This document shows positions 36,754 through 45,282 of a DNA stretch of 64,000 nucleotides, in pieces (within the stretch, counting starts at the first letter, position 1; each line of letters opens with the position of its first letter). Made by a program: the position numbers and the translations under genes. Source of the stretch: Caldilineaceae bacterium (GTDB taxonomy: Bacteria; Chloroflexota; Anaerolineae; Caldilineales; Caldilineaceae); assembly GCA_022827195.1 (NCBI GenBank), contig JAJDTL010000039.1:62001-126000 (forward strand), read 5' to 3'. The notes beneath the pieces were generated by a model, which was not told where the DNA came from, searched no databases, and saw only the letters and a program-made list of their open reading frames with translations.

Positions 36754-37785
36754 TCACCCTTCGATCGCAACCGCCTCACCGCTCTCGGCCGAACTGTAGG
36801 CCGCTTCCAGCATCCGCATTGCCCACAGTCCGTCCTCGCCGCCGGGCGACGGCTCCCGGTCGTTCACAATACAGTCGATGAAATGGTCCATCTGCGCCTG
36901 GAAAGCGGGCAAGTCCTCCTGCTGCTTGCGCGGCGGAATCCGCGGCTGGATCACGCTCCATTCGCCCTCTACGTTCATGCGCAGCTCCGGCGGCACCGCG
37001 GTGGCGTACCCTCTGTCCCCGAAGACCTGCGTGTACCCCTGCTGTTCATCCGCGTGCAGGTTATACCAGCCCGCCTCGATCAGCGCCGTCACCCCGCCCT
37101 CGAACTCAAGCATCACCGTCGCCGTATCTTCCACCTCGATATCCTTGAAAAATGTTCCGGTCGTGGCGAAAACTCGAATCGGACGCGCGTTGCCAAGCAC
37201 AAACCGCAGCGTATCAAAGGAGTGAATCCCCATGTCGGTCAGCCCGCCGCCTCCTGCCAGCGCGCGGTCAAGAAACCAGCTGTCCAAAGGCGGGTCCTCG
37301 CCATAGAGATCATAGATGAGCACCTCGTGCGACTTGACCTTGAATACGCGGCCCAACTTTCCGCTCGCAACCAGCTCGCGCAGCCACACGATCTCGCGGT
37401 CGAAACGCCACATGTGCCCGATCATCAGCTTACGACCGCTGCCGCGGGCCGCCTCGATCATCTGCTCGCACTCAGCCACCGACATCGCCATCGGCTTCTC
37501 GCACAGAACGTGCTTGCCCGCCTCCAACATCTGGATTGTGGCCGGCGCGTGCAGGTAGTTCGGCAGCGCGATCACGACCGCGTCGATCTCCGGATCAGCC
37601 GCCATCGCCCCGAAGTCGGTATAGCGCTTCGCAATGTTGAAATCGGCCGCCAGCCGCTCCAGTGACTCGGAACGATGATTTGCCGCCGCCGCAACCTCCG
37701 CACGCGGATGATCGCGCAGCGTCAGCAGATGAGAGCCGCGCATTATCGTGCCCGTTCCCAGGACACCAATCCTGATCTTAGTCAT
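36754..37785 (-). CDS. Gfo/Idh/MocA family NAD(P)-dependent oxidoreductase
   Basis: A 343-aa protein with an N-terminal Rossmann domain (IRIGVLGTGTIMRGSHLL) and the family signature LCEKPMAMSVAECEQM containing the EKP motif, plus a C-terminal alpha/beta domain with GGGGLTDMGIHSFDTLRF carrying the D-x3-H catalytic pair. Such enzymes oxidise sugars or cyclitols. The ATG at 37783-37785 follows GGGGGAG; a short upstream extension is not used. It lies in the M81-DegT-PhyH-ABC transporter operon. Confidence 0.93.
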   Translation of the reverse strand: MTKIRIGVLGTGTIMRGSHLLTLRDHPRAEVAAAANHRSESLERLAADFNIAKRYTDFGAMAADPEIDAVVIALPNYLHAPATIQMLEAGKHVLCEKPMAMSVAECEQMIEAARGSGRKLMIGHMWRFDREIVWLRELVASGKLGRVFKVKSHEVLIYDLYGEDPPLDSWFLDRALAGGGGLTDMGIHSFDTLRFVLGNARPIRVFATTGTFFKDIEVEDTATVMLEFEGGVTALIEAGWYNLHADEQQGYTQVFGDRGYATAVPPELRMNVEGEWSVIQPRIPPRKQQEDLPAFQAQMDHFIDCIVNDREPSPGGEDGLWAMRMLEAAYSSAESGEAVAIEG

Positions 37786-37801
37786 GACTCCCCCTTCCAC
37801 T

Positions 37802-39328
37802 TCAGCCGTCGTACCCTGCGACGTTGCTGATCATCGGACGCCACTCGAACCCCTTGTCGAGAGGAAACACCGGACGCGTCACCTGCCTGTAGGGCAACCG
37901 CGTGAGGTCCATGTCGGAATACCCCGGCGTCAACGCCAGGATCTCGCGCGGCGCCGCGTCGCGCAGCTCCGGCATCAGGTAGCCCAGCTTGACAACGACG
38001 ATCTTGTGTTCGAGCGGCTCCACGCCCGCCCGGCGAAAGTCGTCCAGCGCGGAATAATAGTTCCGCCTGTCCGAAATAAGGACCCGCACACCGCCCACCC
38101 GCAGCGTGGCAATGGCCGCCTCTTTCCCGTCCCCTCCAGGCCGGTAGAGGTGCTCGACAACGCCCGTAACGTCAAGCGGCCCGCCGTGCTCGCTGTCCAG
38201 CTTCCCGCCAAGCCTGAGGCTGACCGTCGCGCCGACCCCCTGCTCGAAACAGGCCCGCGCCGCCGTCCCGTCGGGAATCCCGGCTAAAATCGCGTCCGGC
38301 GTCTGCTTGGCCAGCAGACGCGCCAAAAAATGCGTCACGTCACCGGGCGTTCCGGCCGTGGGGTTGTCGCCGGAATCGGCAATGAAAACGGTTCCCTCTT
38401 CCGCCGCAAGGGCCAGGTCGATCGCCTCGTCCGCTGAGGCCGCCACCTCCTGGTCGAACGTAAAGTTGTGCCGCTCGTCCCACATCGCCTGCGCCAGCCG
38501 CTTCACCTCGTGCCGCGCGTGCGGCAGGTGCGCCTCGTCCTCGGCGATCACCGCGACGCTGCTGCTCGCATGCGCCGCGTCCGCCCACGCGAAGCCGACA
38601 AGAATCTCAGCCGTCAGAATGCCCGCCTGCCGTTCGATCTCGCCGACGCGCGCCAGCAACGACTTCATCGGCTCCACGTCGGTCGTCGAGATCTCGCCCG
38701 GCAACAGCAGCGGCACGCGCACAAAAGCCGGCCGCGGCCGCAACCCCTCGCGTATCGAGCGCACCAGCAGCGTCATCGCCCGCTCAAGCGTCTGCGCCGC
38801 GTCTCGATGCGGCGCGGTGCGGTAGACCGTCCAGATATCTGTCTTGTTGGCGAACTCTTCGGTCAGATTGCCGTGCAGGTCGAGGCGGGCCGCGATCGGC
38901 ACGTCCTGCCCCACAACCGCCCTGATCGATCGCACCAGGTCGGTCTCCCCGCTCCAGATGTTCTCGACCAATAGTGCGCCGTGCAGGATCAGGCAGACGC
39001 CGTCAAGGTGGCCCGCCTGCCGGATCCCCGCCACGATCTCATCTCGTAGCTGGAGATAGGCCCGCTCCTGCACAACGCCGGACGGCGCCAGGGCATTCGC
39101 GTGCAGAATCGGCGCTGCTTCAACCCCCAGATCCTGCATCATCTCGGCCAGCGTCGCATAGCTCGGACAGTATTTGCCCTTGCCGGAGACCCCTGACTCG
39201 TACGGCGCAAACTGGCTGTCCGCCTGCAGCAGCTCCTCGCCGCGCCAAACGCGAAACTCCTCCAGCGAAACGCTGACAGGCGAAAAGTTGAGCGACTCGT
39301 GGCTAATCCCAGCAATTGCGATGCGCAC
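37802..39328 (-). CDS. M81 family metallopeptidase (MlrC-like)
   Basis: A 508-aa MlrC-type protein. Family landmarks are the N-terminal RIAIAGISHESLNFSP, the metal site ARLDLHGN, YRTAPHRDA, and the C-terminal-domain motif IADSGDNPTAGTPGDVT. MlrC was described in microcystin degradation, but homologues are common next to sugar importers, where they may hydrolyse a small amide or other bond. The GTG at 39326-39328 gives the family N-terminus; the longer frame to 39403 is glycine/arginine-rich and not conserved-looking. It is probably the first gene of a seven-gene minus-strand operon. Confidence 0.9.
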   Translation of the reverse strand: MRIAIAGISHESLNFSPVSVSLEEFRVWRGEELLQADSQFAPYESGVSGKGKYCPSYATLAEMMQDLGVEAAPILHANALAPSGVVQERAYLQLRDEIVAGIRQAGHLDGVCLILHGALLVENIWSGETDLVRSIRAVVGQDVPIAARLDLHGNLTEEFANKTDIWTVYRTAPHRDAAQTLERAMTLLVRSIREGLRPRPAFVRVPLLLPGEISTTDVEPMKSLLARVGEIERQAGILTAEILVGFAWADAAHASSSVAVIAEDEAHLPHARHEVKRLAQAMWDERHNFTFDQEVAASADEAIDLALAAEEGTVFIADSGDNPTAGTPGDVTHFLARLLAKQTPDAILAGIPDGTAARACFEQGVGATVSLRLGGKLDSEHGGPLDVTGVVEHLYRPGGDGKEAAIATLRVGGVRVLISDRRNYYSALDDFRRAGVEPLEHKIVVVKLGYLMPELRDAAPREILALTPGYSDMDLTRLPYRQVTRPVFPLDKGFEWRPMISNVAGYDG

Positions 39329-39654
39329 CAAACACCGTCCCAAAAGGACTCTGCCTTCAACACCGCCCCCTGTTGCGCCTCGAGCGCCAGACAGAGGTCC
39401 CACAAGGGGGGTTTACCCACTCCTGGACTGCGGTGGATTCCCGCAGTCGGCCCGGAGGATGTAACATGAGCGCTAACGCGAGACGCCGTCTAGAAGTGAG
39501 GACGCCCAGCACGGCGATATACCTTCAGGACAGTCGCTGTGCGCGCAAGATTCTGTTGGCACGGTACGGCAGAGTCAGTCCATTATCATTCACAACCGGA
39601 CAGAAAGCAACGCCTGATCGGCAGCTTGCCCTGTCCCAGACCCGCACCTTCGCA

Positions 39655-40236
39655 ATGGAAACACAAGACAGTGCAAAGTTCCAGTTCCATCCCGTGTCGC
39701 CGCAGCGACTGCCTGACCTGGCTGCATTCTCACTGTGCCACGGCAAGTTCCGCTACTGCTCCTGCATGCGCTGGCGCATGACGAGCGCCGAATTCCGCCG
39801 CTCCAGCAAGGAGCAGCGGATTGCCGCCCTCGAAGCCCTGGCCGGTACAGGCGCACCCGTCGGCATCCTCGCATACCACGAAGGCGATCCGGTCGCCTGG
39901 TGCTCTGTGGCGCCCCGCGAGTCCTACGCCGCCCTCGAACGGTCCCGCACCCTGCCCCGCATCGACGACGCCGCGGTCTGGGCCGTGACCTGCTTCTTCG
40001 TCGACCGCCGTTTTCGCCGCCAGGGCCTGACCTGCGCCCTGCTCAAGGCCGCCGTCGACTACGCCCGGTCCCAAAACGCCGCTATCGTCGAAGGCTATCC
40101 GGTCGCCCCCGATTCGCCCTCCTATACCTACATGGGCTCGCCCGAGACCTACCGCCGCGCCGGCTTTACCGACGTGACCCCCGCCGGCCAGGACCGGCGC
40201 GTCATGCGCTTCACAATTGCGGCTGAGTACGGCTGA
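39655..40236 (+). CDS. GNAT family N-acetyltransferase
   Basis: A 193-aa acetyltransferase. The distinctive N-terminal part has SLCHGKFRYCSCMRWRM; the acetyl-CoA-binding core is VTCFFVDRRFRRQGLTCALLKAAVDYA (R/Q-x-x-G-x-A/L type). The substrate is unknown. The start is uncertain: the ATG at 39655 lacks an obvious ribosome binding site, while an in-frame ATG at 39466 has GGAGG placed 7 bp before it and would give 256 aa, but the extra residues look unconserved. It is divergent from the M81 operon; the roughly 325-bp gap contains nothing else I can support. Confidence 0.85.
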   Translation: METQDSAKFQFHPVSPQRLPDLAAFSLCHGKFRYCSCMRWRMTSAEFRRSSKEQRIAALEALAGTGAPVGILAYHEGDPVAWCSVAPRESYAALERSRTLPRIDDAAVWAVTCFFVDRRFRRQGLTCALLKAAVDYARSQNAAIVEGYPVAPDSPSYTYMGSPETYRRAGFTDVTPAGQDRRVMRFTIAAEYG

Positions 40237-40240
40237 TTTG

Positions 40241-40269
40241 TTGACATAGTTGCCCCTGCATACTATCCT
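40241..40269 (+). promoter_or_regulatory. Sigma70-type promoter giving a near-leaderless transcript
   Basis: TTGACA (40241-40246) and TATCCT (40264-40269) are separated by exactly 17 bp. The expected start of transcription is within a base or two of the ATG at 40277, so the first gene of the unit may be translated from a leaderless message; no ribosome binding site is present before that ATG. Confidence 0.65.
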
Positions 40270-40276
40270 TTGACCT

Positions 40277-40528
40277 ATGAATGCCGCGAAAGAGTTGGAG
40301 GAAGACTGGCTGGCAAGCGTGGAGCGCGATGCAGCCGCTTCGGCCAGACCGTTAACACAAACCGATGAGAACGCGTTGCCAGAGAGGCGTTTAAGACCCG
40401 CGCATCAGGCCGAATACGAGCGCGTAATGCTGATGACTGTCAAAGGCAGGGGCATGCGTCCCGGCATCGACTTGAACAGTTCCGATTCGCTACTACAACG
40501 AATGGAAGAACAGGAGTCGTTTCCATGA
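40277..40528 (+). CDS. Small hypothetical protein coupled to a hydroxyacid dehydrogenase
   Basis: An 83-aa charged protein (MNAAKELEEDWLASVERDAA start; MEEQESFP end) without signal or membrane segment. It resembles no family I know. Its stop overlaps the ATG of the dehydrogenase (ATGA), and a good promoter lies directly upstream, both of which support it as a real gene. It might be a small regulator or simply a translational coupler. Confidence 0.65.
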   Translation: MNAAKELEEDWLASVERDAAASARPLTQTDENALPERRLRPAHQAEYERVMLMTVKGRGMRPGIDLNSSDSLLQRMEEQESFP

Positions 40529-41511
40529 ACATCTCTGAACTGACCCACGTCTGGAGCGAGGCTACCCAGCTTTCCGACGCCCTCTCCGCCTTCCCCAGTT
40601 CAATTACCCAGCTGGTCGCCGACCCCGCCGACCCGATCGGCAGCGCCAGGCCCGCCCAGGCCATTCTGGCCTCCTCCGCCCTCCAGTACGACGCCGACGC
40701 CTTCGCACAGCTGCCCAAGCTGCGCATCATCGTCCGCACCGGAATCGGCATCGACAACGTAGACGCCGACGCAGCCACCCGCCACCGCGTCGTCTTCTGC
40801 AACACGCCCGACGGCCCCACCGAATCGACCGCCGAACACACAGTCGCCCTGATGCTGGCACTGGCCAAACAGGTCAAACCCGGAATGGAGCAGCTGGCCG
40901 CCGGCGACTTCGCCCCCAGGGCCGTGCCCCTCGGCACCGAGCTCATGGGCAAGACACTTGGCCTTGTCGGGCTCGGCCGCATCGGCGGCCGCGTCGCCCA
41001 TATCTGCGGACGCGGGCTCAATATGCGCGTTGTCGCCTTCGACCCTTACATTTCGCCCGAAAGAGCCGCCGAGATCGGAGTCGAGCTCGCCGACCTCGAT
41101 ACAGTCATCAGCAGCGCAGACTTTCTCAGCTTGCACGCCCCCTCGACGCCCGAAACGCGCCACCTTATCAACGCCGACCGCCTCGAACAGATGAAGGACC
41201 ACGCCATCCTTCTCAACCTCGCACGCGGCCCGCTTGTCGATTCGGACGCCCTGCTCGACGCGCTCGACAACGACCGAATCGGCGGCGCAGGCCTCGATGT
41301 CTTCGACCCGGAGCCGCCGCCGCCCTCCTCCCGCCTGCGCACCCATCCAAAAATCATCGCCACCCCGCACTCCTCCGGCACAACCATCGAGGGCCGCGCC
41401 CGCATCGAAAGCATGGCCGTCGCCGCCGTGCTCGACTTCTTCAACGACCGGCAACCCAAGGACATCTGCAACCCGGATGTGCTCGAATACGTGCAGTTCG
41501 CCAACAGCTGA
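40525..41511 (+). CDS. D-isomer-specific 2-hydroxyacid dehydrogenase (phosphoglycerate dehydrogenase-like)
   Basis: A 328-aa NAD-dependent dehydrogenase. The nucleotide motif is GLVGLGRIGGRVA, the catalytic Arg lies in NLARGPLVD, the Glu in LDVFDPEPP and the His in TPHSSGTT; the substrate loop is RTGIGIDNVD. It lacks the C-terminal ACT/ASB regulatory domain of many SerA proteins, so it may reduce another 2-keto acid, such as hydroxypyruvate or glyoxylate. Directly after its TGA the frame stays open for 27 more codons (see findings). Confidence 0.9.
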   Translation: MNISELTHVWSEATQLSDALSAFPSSITQLVADPADPIGSARPAQAILASSALQYDADAFAQLPKLRIIVRTGIGIDNVDADAATRHRVVFCNTPDGPTESTAEHTVALMLALAKQVKPGMEQLAAGDFAPRAVPLGTELMGKTLGLVGLGRIGGRVAHICGRGLNMRVVAFDPYISPERAAEIGVELADLDTVISSADFLSLHAPSTPETRHLINADRLEQMKDHAILLNLARGPLVDSDALLDALDNDRIGGAGLDVFDPEPPPPSSRLRTHPKIIATPHSSGTTIEGRARIESMAVAAVLDFFNDRQPKDICNPDVLEYVQFANS

Positions 41512-41648
41512 TACAGAGATAGCACCGCCGGCCAACCCCGGGACAAAGAAGAGCTCGAACTACTGTATCCGGAACTGTGCGAACGGCTCTTCTGACAACC
41601 CGACCGCCTCCGTGTGACCACCTGCCTTCCGGGAGGGAGGACAACCAC

Positions 41649-42149
41649 ATGACAGTCCAAAAAGTACTCCTCCTCGGCCACCCAAAACTATATCAAGTCT
41701 GCGACCCTGTCCGGCGACAGGAATTCCCAAGCCTCGAGCCGGTCATCCAGGACCTGCACGACACCCTGTTCGACTTCCGCCGCAAATACGGCGTCGGCCG
41801 CGCGATTGCCGCACCGCAGATCGGGGTCATGAAACGGCTCGTCTATATGTACATCGACTCGCCCACCGTCTTCATAAACCCGGTCATCGACCAGCAAAGC
41901 GCCGACATGCTGACCCTCTGGGATGACTGCATGTGCTTTCCCGACCTGATTGTCAAGGTGGAAAGGCACAGGCGTTGCCGCATTACTTTCCTCGACCGCG
42001 GCTGGCAGGAGCAGTCGATGCGCCTTGAGGACGACCTCTCCGAGCTGCTTCAGCACGAGTGCGACCACCTCGACGGCGTCCTAGCCGTGGCGCGCGCCAT
42101 CGACGCCACGTCATTTGCTCTGCGCAGCCAGAAGGCGCTCTTGTCTTGA
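41649..42149 (+). CDS. Peptide deformylase-like metalloprotein
   Basis: A 166-aa protein of the deformylase fold. Motif 3 is intact (HECDHLDG, zinc/iron-binding HExxH). Motif 1 is altered: GVGRAIAAPQIG in place of the usual GxGLAAPQ. Motif 2, normally EGCLS, reads WDDCMCFPD, keeping a cysteine for the metal but not the rest. It could deformylate an atypical substrate rather than nascent proteins. The ATG at 41649 follows GGGAGGGAGG; an upstream in-frame extension is not used. The 140-bp gap after it holds nothing I can identify. Confidence 0.82.
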   Translation: MTVQKVLLLGHPKLYQVCDPVRRQEFPSLEPVIQDLHDTLFDFRRKYGVGRAIAAPQIGVMKRLVYMYIDSPTVFINPVIDQQSADMLTLWDDCMCFPDLIVKVERHRRCRITFLDRGWQEQSMRLEDDLSELLQHECDHLDGVLAVARAIDATSFALRSQKALLS

Positions 42150-42289
42150 ATGCAGCCAAGGCAAGGCAGTATAGGCCGCGCCGGTCCGGGAAATGAAAAG
42201 AGCCTGCGCCAGGCGGTCCGGTCGGGGAGTGCCAAACCGGAGCGCCCAGGCAGGCCAATTCGCATATCAAATCGAGAACAGCCCGTTCC

Positions 42290-43207
42290 CTACTCTCCTT
42301 CCCCCTCTTCAAGCCCCATCAGGAGTCGAATCTCCGGCTTGAGCAGGTCCTCCAGGTCGGACATGTGCAGGTACATCTCGACCACCCCCGCTACCCCGCT
42401 GGCAACCTGGTACTTGTCAAACTTGACCCGCACAAGGCCTCCCTCATCGAACAGGATCGTATCGAAATTGCCCGCCTCCGGCGCGGTCCCGCTCTCAAAA
42501 ATCGACGCCGGCGCAGAATCGCCCAACTGCGATGCCAACCTCTCACGCGCCAGGCTGGAAAGCCTCTCCAGGTAACTCTCGTCTAAGAAGAGTTCGGAAA
42601 TCGGCAGCTCCTTTCCATCCTTGAGATTGAAAATATAGCCGGCTGTCACCTTGTTGCCCGTCCCGCCCGTGTGCATCGACTGTTCCACCGAGATGGAGAT
42701 GATGCTGCCGTTCAAAACCGCGAACTCCAGCCTCTGATCATAGTGCGTCACAAACGACGCCGGCCCCGCGCCGGTCTCCTTCAGCTCCTTCTGGTAGCCC
42801 TCCTCCTGCTGCGCCGCGACCTCGCGGTAGTCCTCGATAAACGCCCTGCTTACATCCCGTATGCGCGCATTGATCGCCCGCTGGTCCGTTTCAACATACG
42901 AGAGCTTGAGCGTCGAGCGCCCTTCGTTCTCCGACTCCGCGAAGGTGACAACGCGCAGCGTGTACACGCGCTGCAGAAAGTCATTCGTCGGCATCGCGTC
43001 GTACGCCGCTGCCGCGACGTCGCTTTGCATAGCCTGCGATTCAAGCGCCGAGACACGCGCGTCCAGCGCCGCCTGACCGATCGTCAGCTTTGTCACCGCC
43101 GTCGCCAGCCCCTCCAGTGTCAGAACGCTCTCAGCACTCAAGCGCGACGCGCCAAATGCCAGCAGCAGGACAAGCACCACGCCCATTGCGACCATCTTGC
43201 GCTTCAT
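42290..43207 (-). CDS. Secreted DUF3298-like (RsiV-type) domain protein
   Basis: The 305-aa protein has an N-terminal signal peptide (MKRKMVAMGVVLVLLLAFGASRLSA), a short coiled coil near 35-60, and a DUF3298/PdaC-like domain: ISISVEQSMHTGGTGNKVTAGYIFNLKDGKELPIS and FDKYQVASGVAGVVEMYL. In Bacillus RsiV this domain binds lysozyme, but in other proteins its role is unknown. The ATG at 43205-43207 has GAGGAGG ahead of it and is preferred to a TTG seven codons upstream. No sigma factor is adjacent. Confidence 0.82.
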   Translation of the reverse strand: MKRKMVAMGVVLVLLLAFGASRLSAESVLTLEGLATAVTKLTIGQAALDARVSALESQAMQSDVAAAAYDAMPTNDFLQRVYTLRVVTFAESENEGRSTLKLSYVETDQRAINARIRDVSRAFIEDYREVAAQQEEGYQKELKETGAGPASFVTHYDQRLEFAVLNGSIISISVEQSMHTGGTGNKVTAGYIFNLKDGKELPISELFLDESYLERLSSLARERLASQLGDSAPASIFESGTAPEAGNFDTILFDEGGLVRVKFDKYQVASGVAGVVEMYLHMSDLEDLLKPEIRLLMGLEEGEGE

Positions 43208-43403
43208 GATCCGCCTCCTCTTGCTCAACCGCCCGCGTATGAGATTCGATTCGCCGCCATTCTGCGGTCCACCCGCCCACCGCCAATGATTTGCCCCACG
43301 CGCTCACTGTAACATAATATGACAAACACCCGGAACAGCATTCGCGTGAGAGGCCGCCCAAATGACTCTCAAAATCCAGGCGCCAATCCCGAGAGGTGAA
43401 TAG

Positions 43404-44261
43404 ATGGCAGCGAACAACAGCAACTTTAACTTCAAGGTCGTCGAGGGTTGGGGACTGGGGACGGGGGGCCGCGTTTTCGGCGGCGTCACGCCCGCCGTCG
43501 CGACCGACTCCCTCGACCGCGTCTACATCGCCCGCCGCAAACCCCCGGCCATCCTCGTCTACGACAGAGACGGCAACTACCTGACCGAATGGGGCGGCCA
43601 GCTCCTCAGTAGTCCCCACAGCGTCTGGATCGACGACCGGGACCATATCTACGTCGCCGACGCCGACAACCACACTGTGCGCAGATTCGACACGGGCGGC
43701 CGCCTGCTCCAGACGCTCGGAACGCCAGGTCAAATCGGCCCGCCCGGCCAGCCATTCAACAGGCCCACCTGGGCGGCCCTGGCCCCCTCCGGCGACCTTT
43801 ACGTCAGCGACGGCTACGGCCAGTTCCGAATCCATCGCTTCTCCGCCGACGGCACGCTCCTTCACTCCTGGGGCGAGGAGGGCCGGGGGCCTGGCCAGTT
43901 CGCGCTGCCCCACGGCCTGCGCGTCGACAGCCGCGGGCGCGTACTCGTGCTCGATCGCGCCAACAAGCGTCTCCAGGTCTTCGATGACAACGGCGCCTAC
44001 CTCGAAGAGTGGCCCGACCTCGCTGCCCCCAACGACCTTTTCATCGACCGGGACGAAAACGTCTTCATCGCCGAGGGCGACTACCGCATCAGCGTTTTCA
44101 ACCTCGACGGCCAACTCCTGGCCCGCTGGGGCGAACACGGCGAAGCGCCGGGCCAGTTTGCAAACGGACCGCACGGCCTGTGGCTCGATTCCCGCGGCGA
44201 CCTCTACGTCGCCGAAGTCCCCTTCCTCGACAACCGGCTGCAGAAATTCGCCCGCGTCTGA
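43404..44261 (+). CDS. NHL-repeat beta-propeller protein
   Basis: A 285-aa protein consisting of about six repeats of the NHL type, each with a form of LPHGLRVDSRGRVLVLDRANKRLQVFD; others are SPHSVWIDDRDHIYVADADNHTVRRFD and GPHGLWLDSRGDLYVAEVP. It has no signal peptide, so probably cytoplasmic. The blade sequences resemble those of peptidylglycine amidating-lyase-like and streptogramin-lyase-like proteins, but no catalytic residues can be assigned. A gene for a uronate-dehydrogenase-like protein follows after 93 bp. Confidence 0.88.
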   Translation: MAANNSNFNFKVVEGWGLGTGGRVFGGVTPAVATDSLDRVYIARRKPPAILVYDRDGNYLTEWGGQLLSSPHSVWIDDRDHIYVADADNHTVRRFDTGGRLLQTLGTPGQIGPPGQPFNRPTWAALAPSGDLYVSDGYGQFRIHRFSADGTLLHSWGEEGRGPGQFALPHGLRVDSRGRVLVLDRANKRLQVFDDNGAYLEEWPDLAAPNDLFIDRDENVFIAEGDYRISVFNLDGQLLARWGEHGEAPGQFANGPHGLWLDSRGDLYVAEVPFLDNRLQKFARV

Positions 44262-44354
44262 GATGGTGGGCCCGTCTGTTCAGCGCGCAACCGTTCCAAC
44301 ACAAACAATTCGCGGCGGACTGCCAAACCGCTGCCGCGCCCAGAGGACATTGAA

Positions 44355-45017
44355 ATGAAAATCCTGATAACCGGAGCGGCCGGCACCGTCGGATCAATCG
44401 TGGTCGACGGCCTGCGCGACCGCTACGCCTTGCGCGGCTTCGACCGCGTACCAATGCCCGATCTGGACGACGCGGTCGTCGCTGAGTTGACCGACTTCGA
44501 CGCCCTTGTCAGGGCCACAAGGAACATGGACGCCGTCATCCACCTGGCCGGCAATCCCTCCGGCGCCGCGCCCTGGGAAGAGATTCTCGAGAGCAATATC
44601 ATCGGCACATACAACCTCTTCGAGGCCGCCCGCCGCAACGGCGTACGCCGCGTCGCCTTCGCCAGCCGCGCCGGTCTGCTCGCGCATTACCCCGAGAAGC
44701 CGACCCGCACAATCGACCTGCCGCCCCGCCCCGAGAGCTACTACTCCGTCAGCAAAGTCTTCGGCGAAAGCCTCTGCTACATGTACGCCAGCCAGCACGG
44801 CCTCGAATGCGTCGCCGTACGCATCGGCAACGTGCGCGCCGACCGGCCCCACGCCGACCACCCCCACCACCTCAGCCACGCCGACCTCGTAAACGTCTTC
44901 GAACGCGCCGTCACCCACCCTGGTCTCAGCTACGAAGTCGTATTCGGCGTCTCCGCCGGCGACTGGCCGCTCTACGACCTCGAACACGGCCGCCGCGCAA
45001 TCGGATACAACCCCTGA
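44355..45017 (+). CDS. NAD-dependent epimerase/dehydratase family, uronate-dehydrogenase-like
   Basis: A 220-aa extended-SDR protein. The cofactor motif GAAGTVG lies at residues 7-13, VIHLAGNPS near 60-68, and the catalytic YYSVSK near 130; the C-terminal half is short. Sequence flavour and length suggest uronate dehydrogenase, which oxidises glucuronate or galacturonate to the aldaric lactone, though it is about 40 aa shorter than characterised enzymes. If correct, it would fit sugar-acid catabolism together with the enolase-superfamily dehydratase at 20360-21457. Confidence 0.8.
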   Translation: MKILITGAAGTVGSIVVDGLRDRYALRGFDRVPMPDLDDAVVAELTDFDALVRATRNMDAVIHLAGNPSGAAPWEEILESNIIGTYNLFEAARRNGVRRVAFASRAGLLAHYPEKPTRTIDLPPRPESYYSVSKVFGESLCYMYASQHGLECVAVRIGNVRADRPHADHPHHLSHADLVNVFERAVTHPGLSYEVVFGVSAGDWPLYDLEHGRRAIGYNP

Positions 45018-45055
45018 CATTTACGAATTCGCCACAGGCCGCCGCAAGCCTGTCT

Positions 45056-45192
45056 CCCTGTCTGCCTCAACTGGGAGCAGACCAAAACTGGGGCGCGTAT
45101 CCTCACTCCTCGGACAGCAACCGAGTCCTACCCGCTCCCAGCAGTTCCCGGCCACCGGCATCTGGCAACTGACCACTGGCAACTGACCACTG
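45056..45192 (+). repeat. Dispersed intergenic element (copy 1) followed by a 14-bp repeat
   Basis: From about 45070 to 45155 the sequence resembles 61860-61945, most clearly around GGACAGCAACCGAG, CCTACCCGC and CAGCAGTTCCCGGCC. It is followed by two exact copies of TGGCAACTGACCAC (45163-45176, 45177-45190). The surrounding 265-bp gap between 45018 and 45282 holds no gene; a promoter precedes the next gene. Confidence 0.6.
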
Positions 45193-45227
45193 CCTTCCGG
45201 GCGGCACCCGGCTGCTTTTGACGGAGA

Positions 45228-45256
45228 TTCGACAACCGCCCCAATTGGGTTATAAT
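45228..45256 (+). promoter_or_regulatory. Probable sigma70 promoter of the pyruvate dehydrogenase genes
   Basis: A perfect -10 TATAAT (45251-45256) is preceded by a weak -35, TTCGAC (45228-45233), at 17 bp spacing. It lies 27 bp before the E1 start codon and directly after the repeat element. Confidence 0.55.
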
Positions 45257-45282
45257 CTCCTCAAACTGCCCGTTCAATTTTC

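Noticed and set aside
41512-41560. SECIS element after the dehydrogenase TGA
   Set aside because: No stable hairpin with a conserved apical loop is evident, and family members normally end at this point.
43131-44174. Minus-strand 347-codon frame opposite the NHL protein
   Set aside because: It is an antisense shadow of a clear NHL-repeat gene; its Val/Ala/Glu/Gly-rich composition is typical of such shadows in GC-rich DNA.
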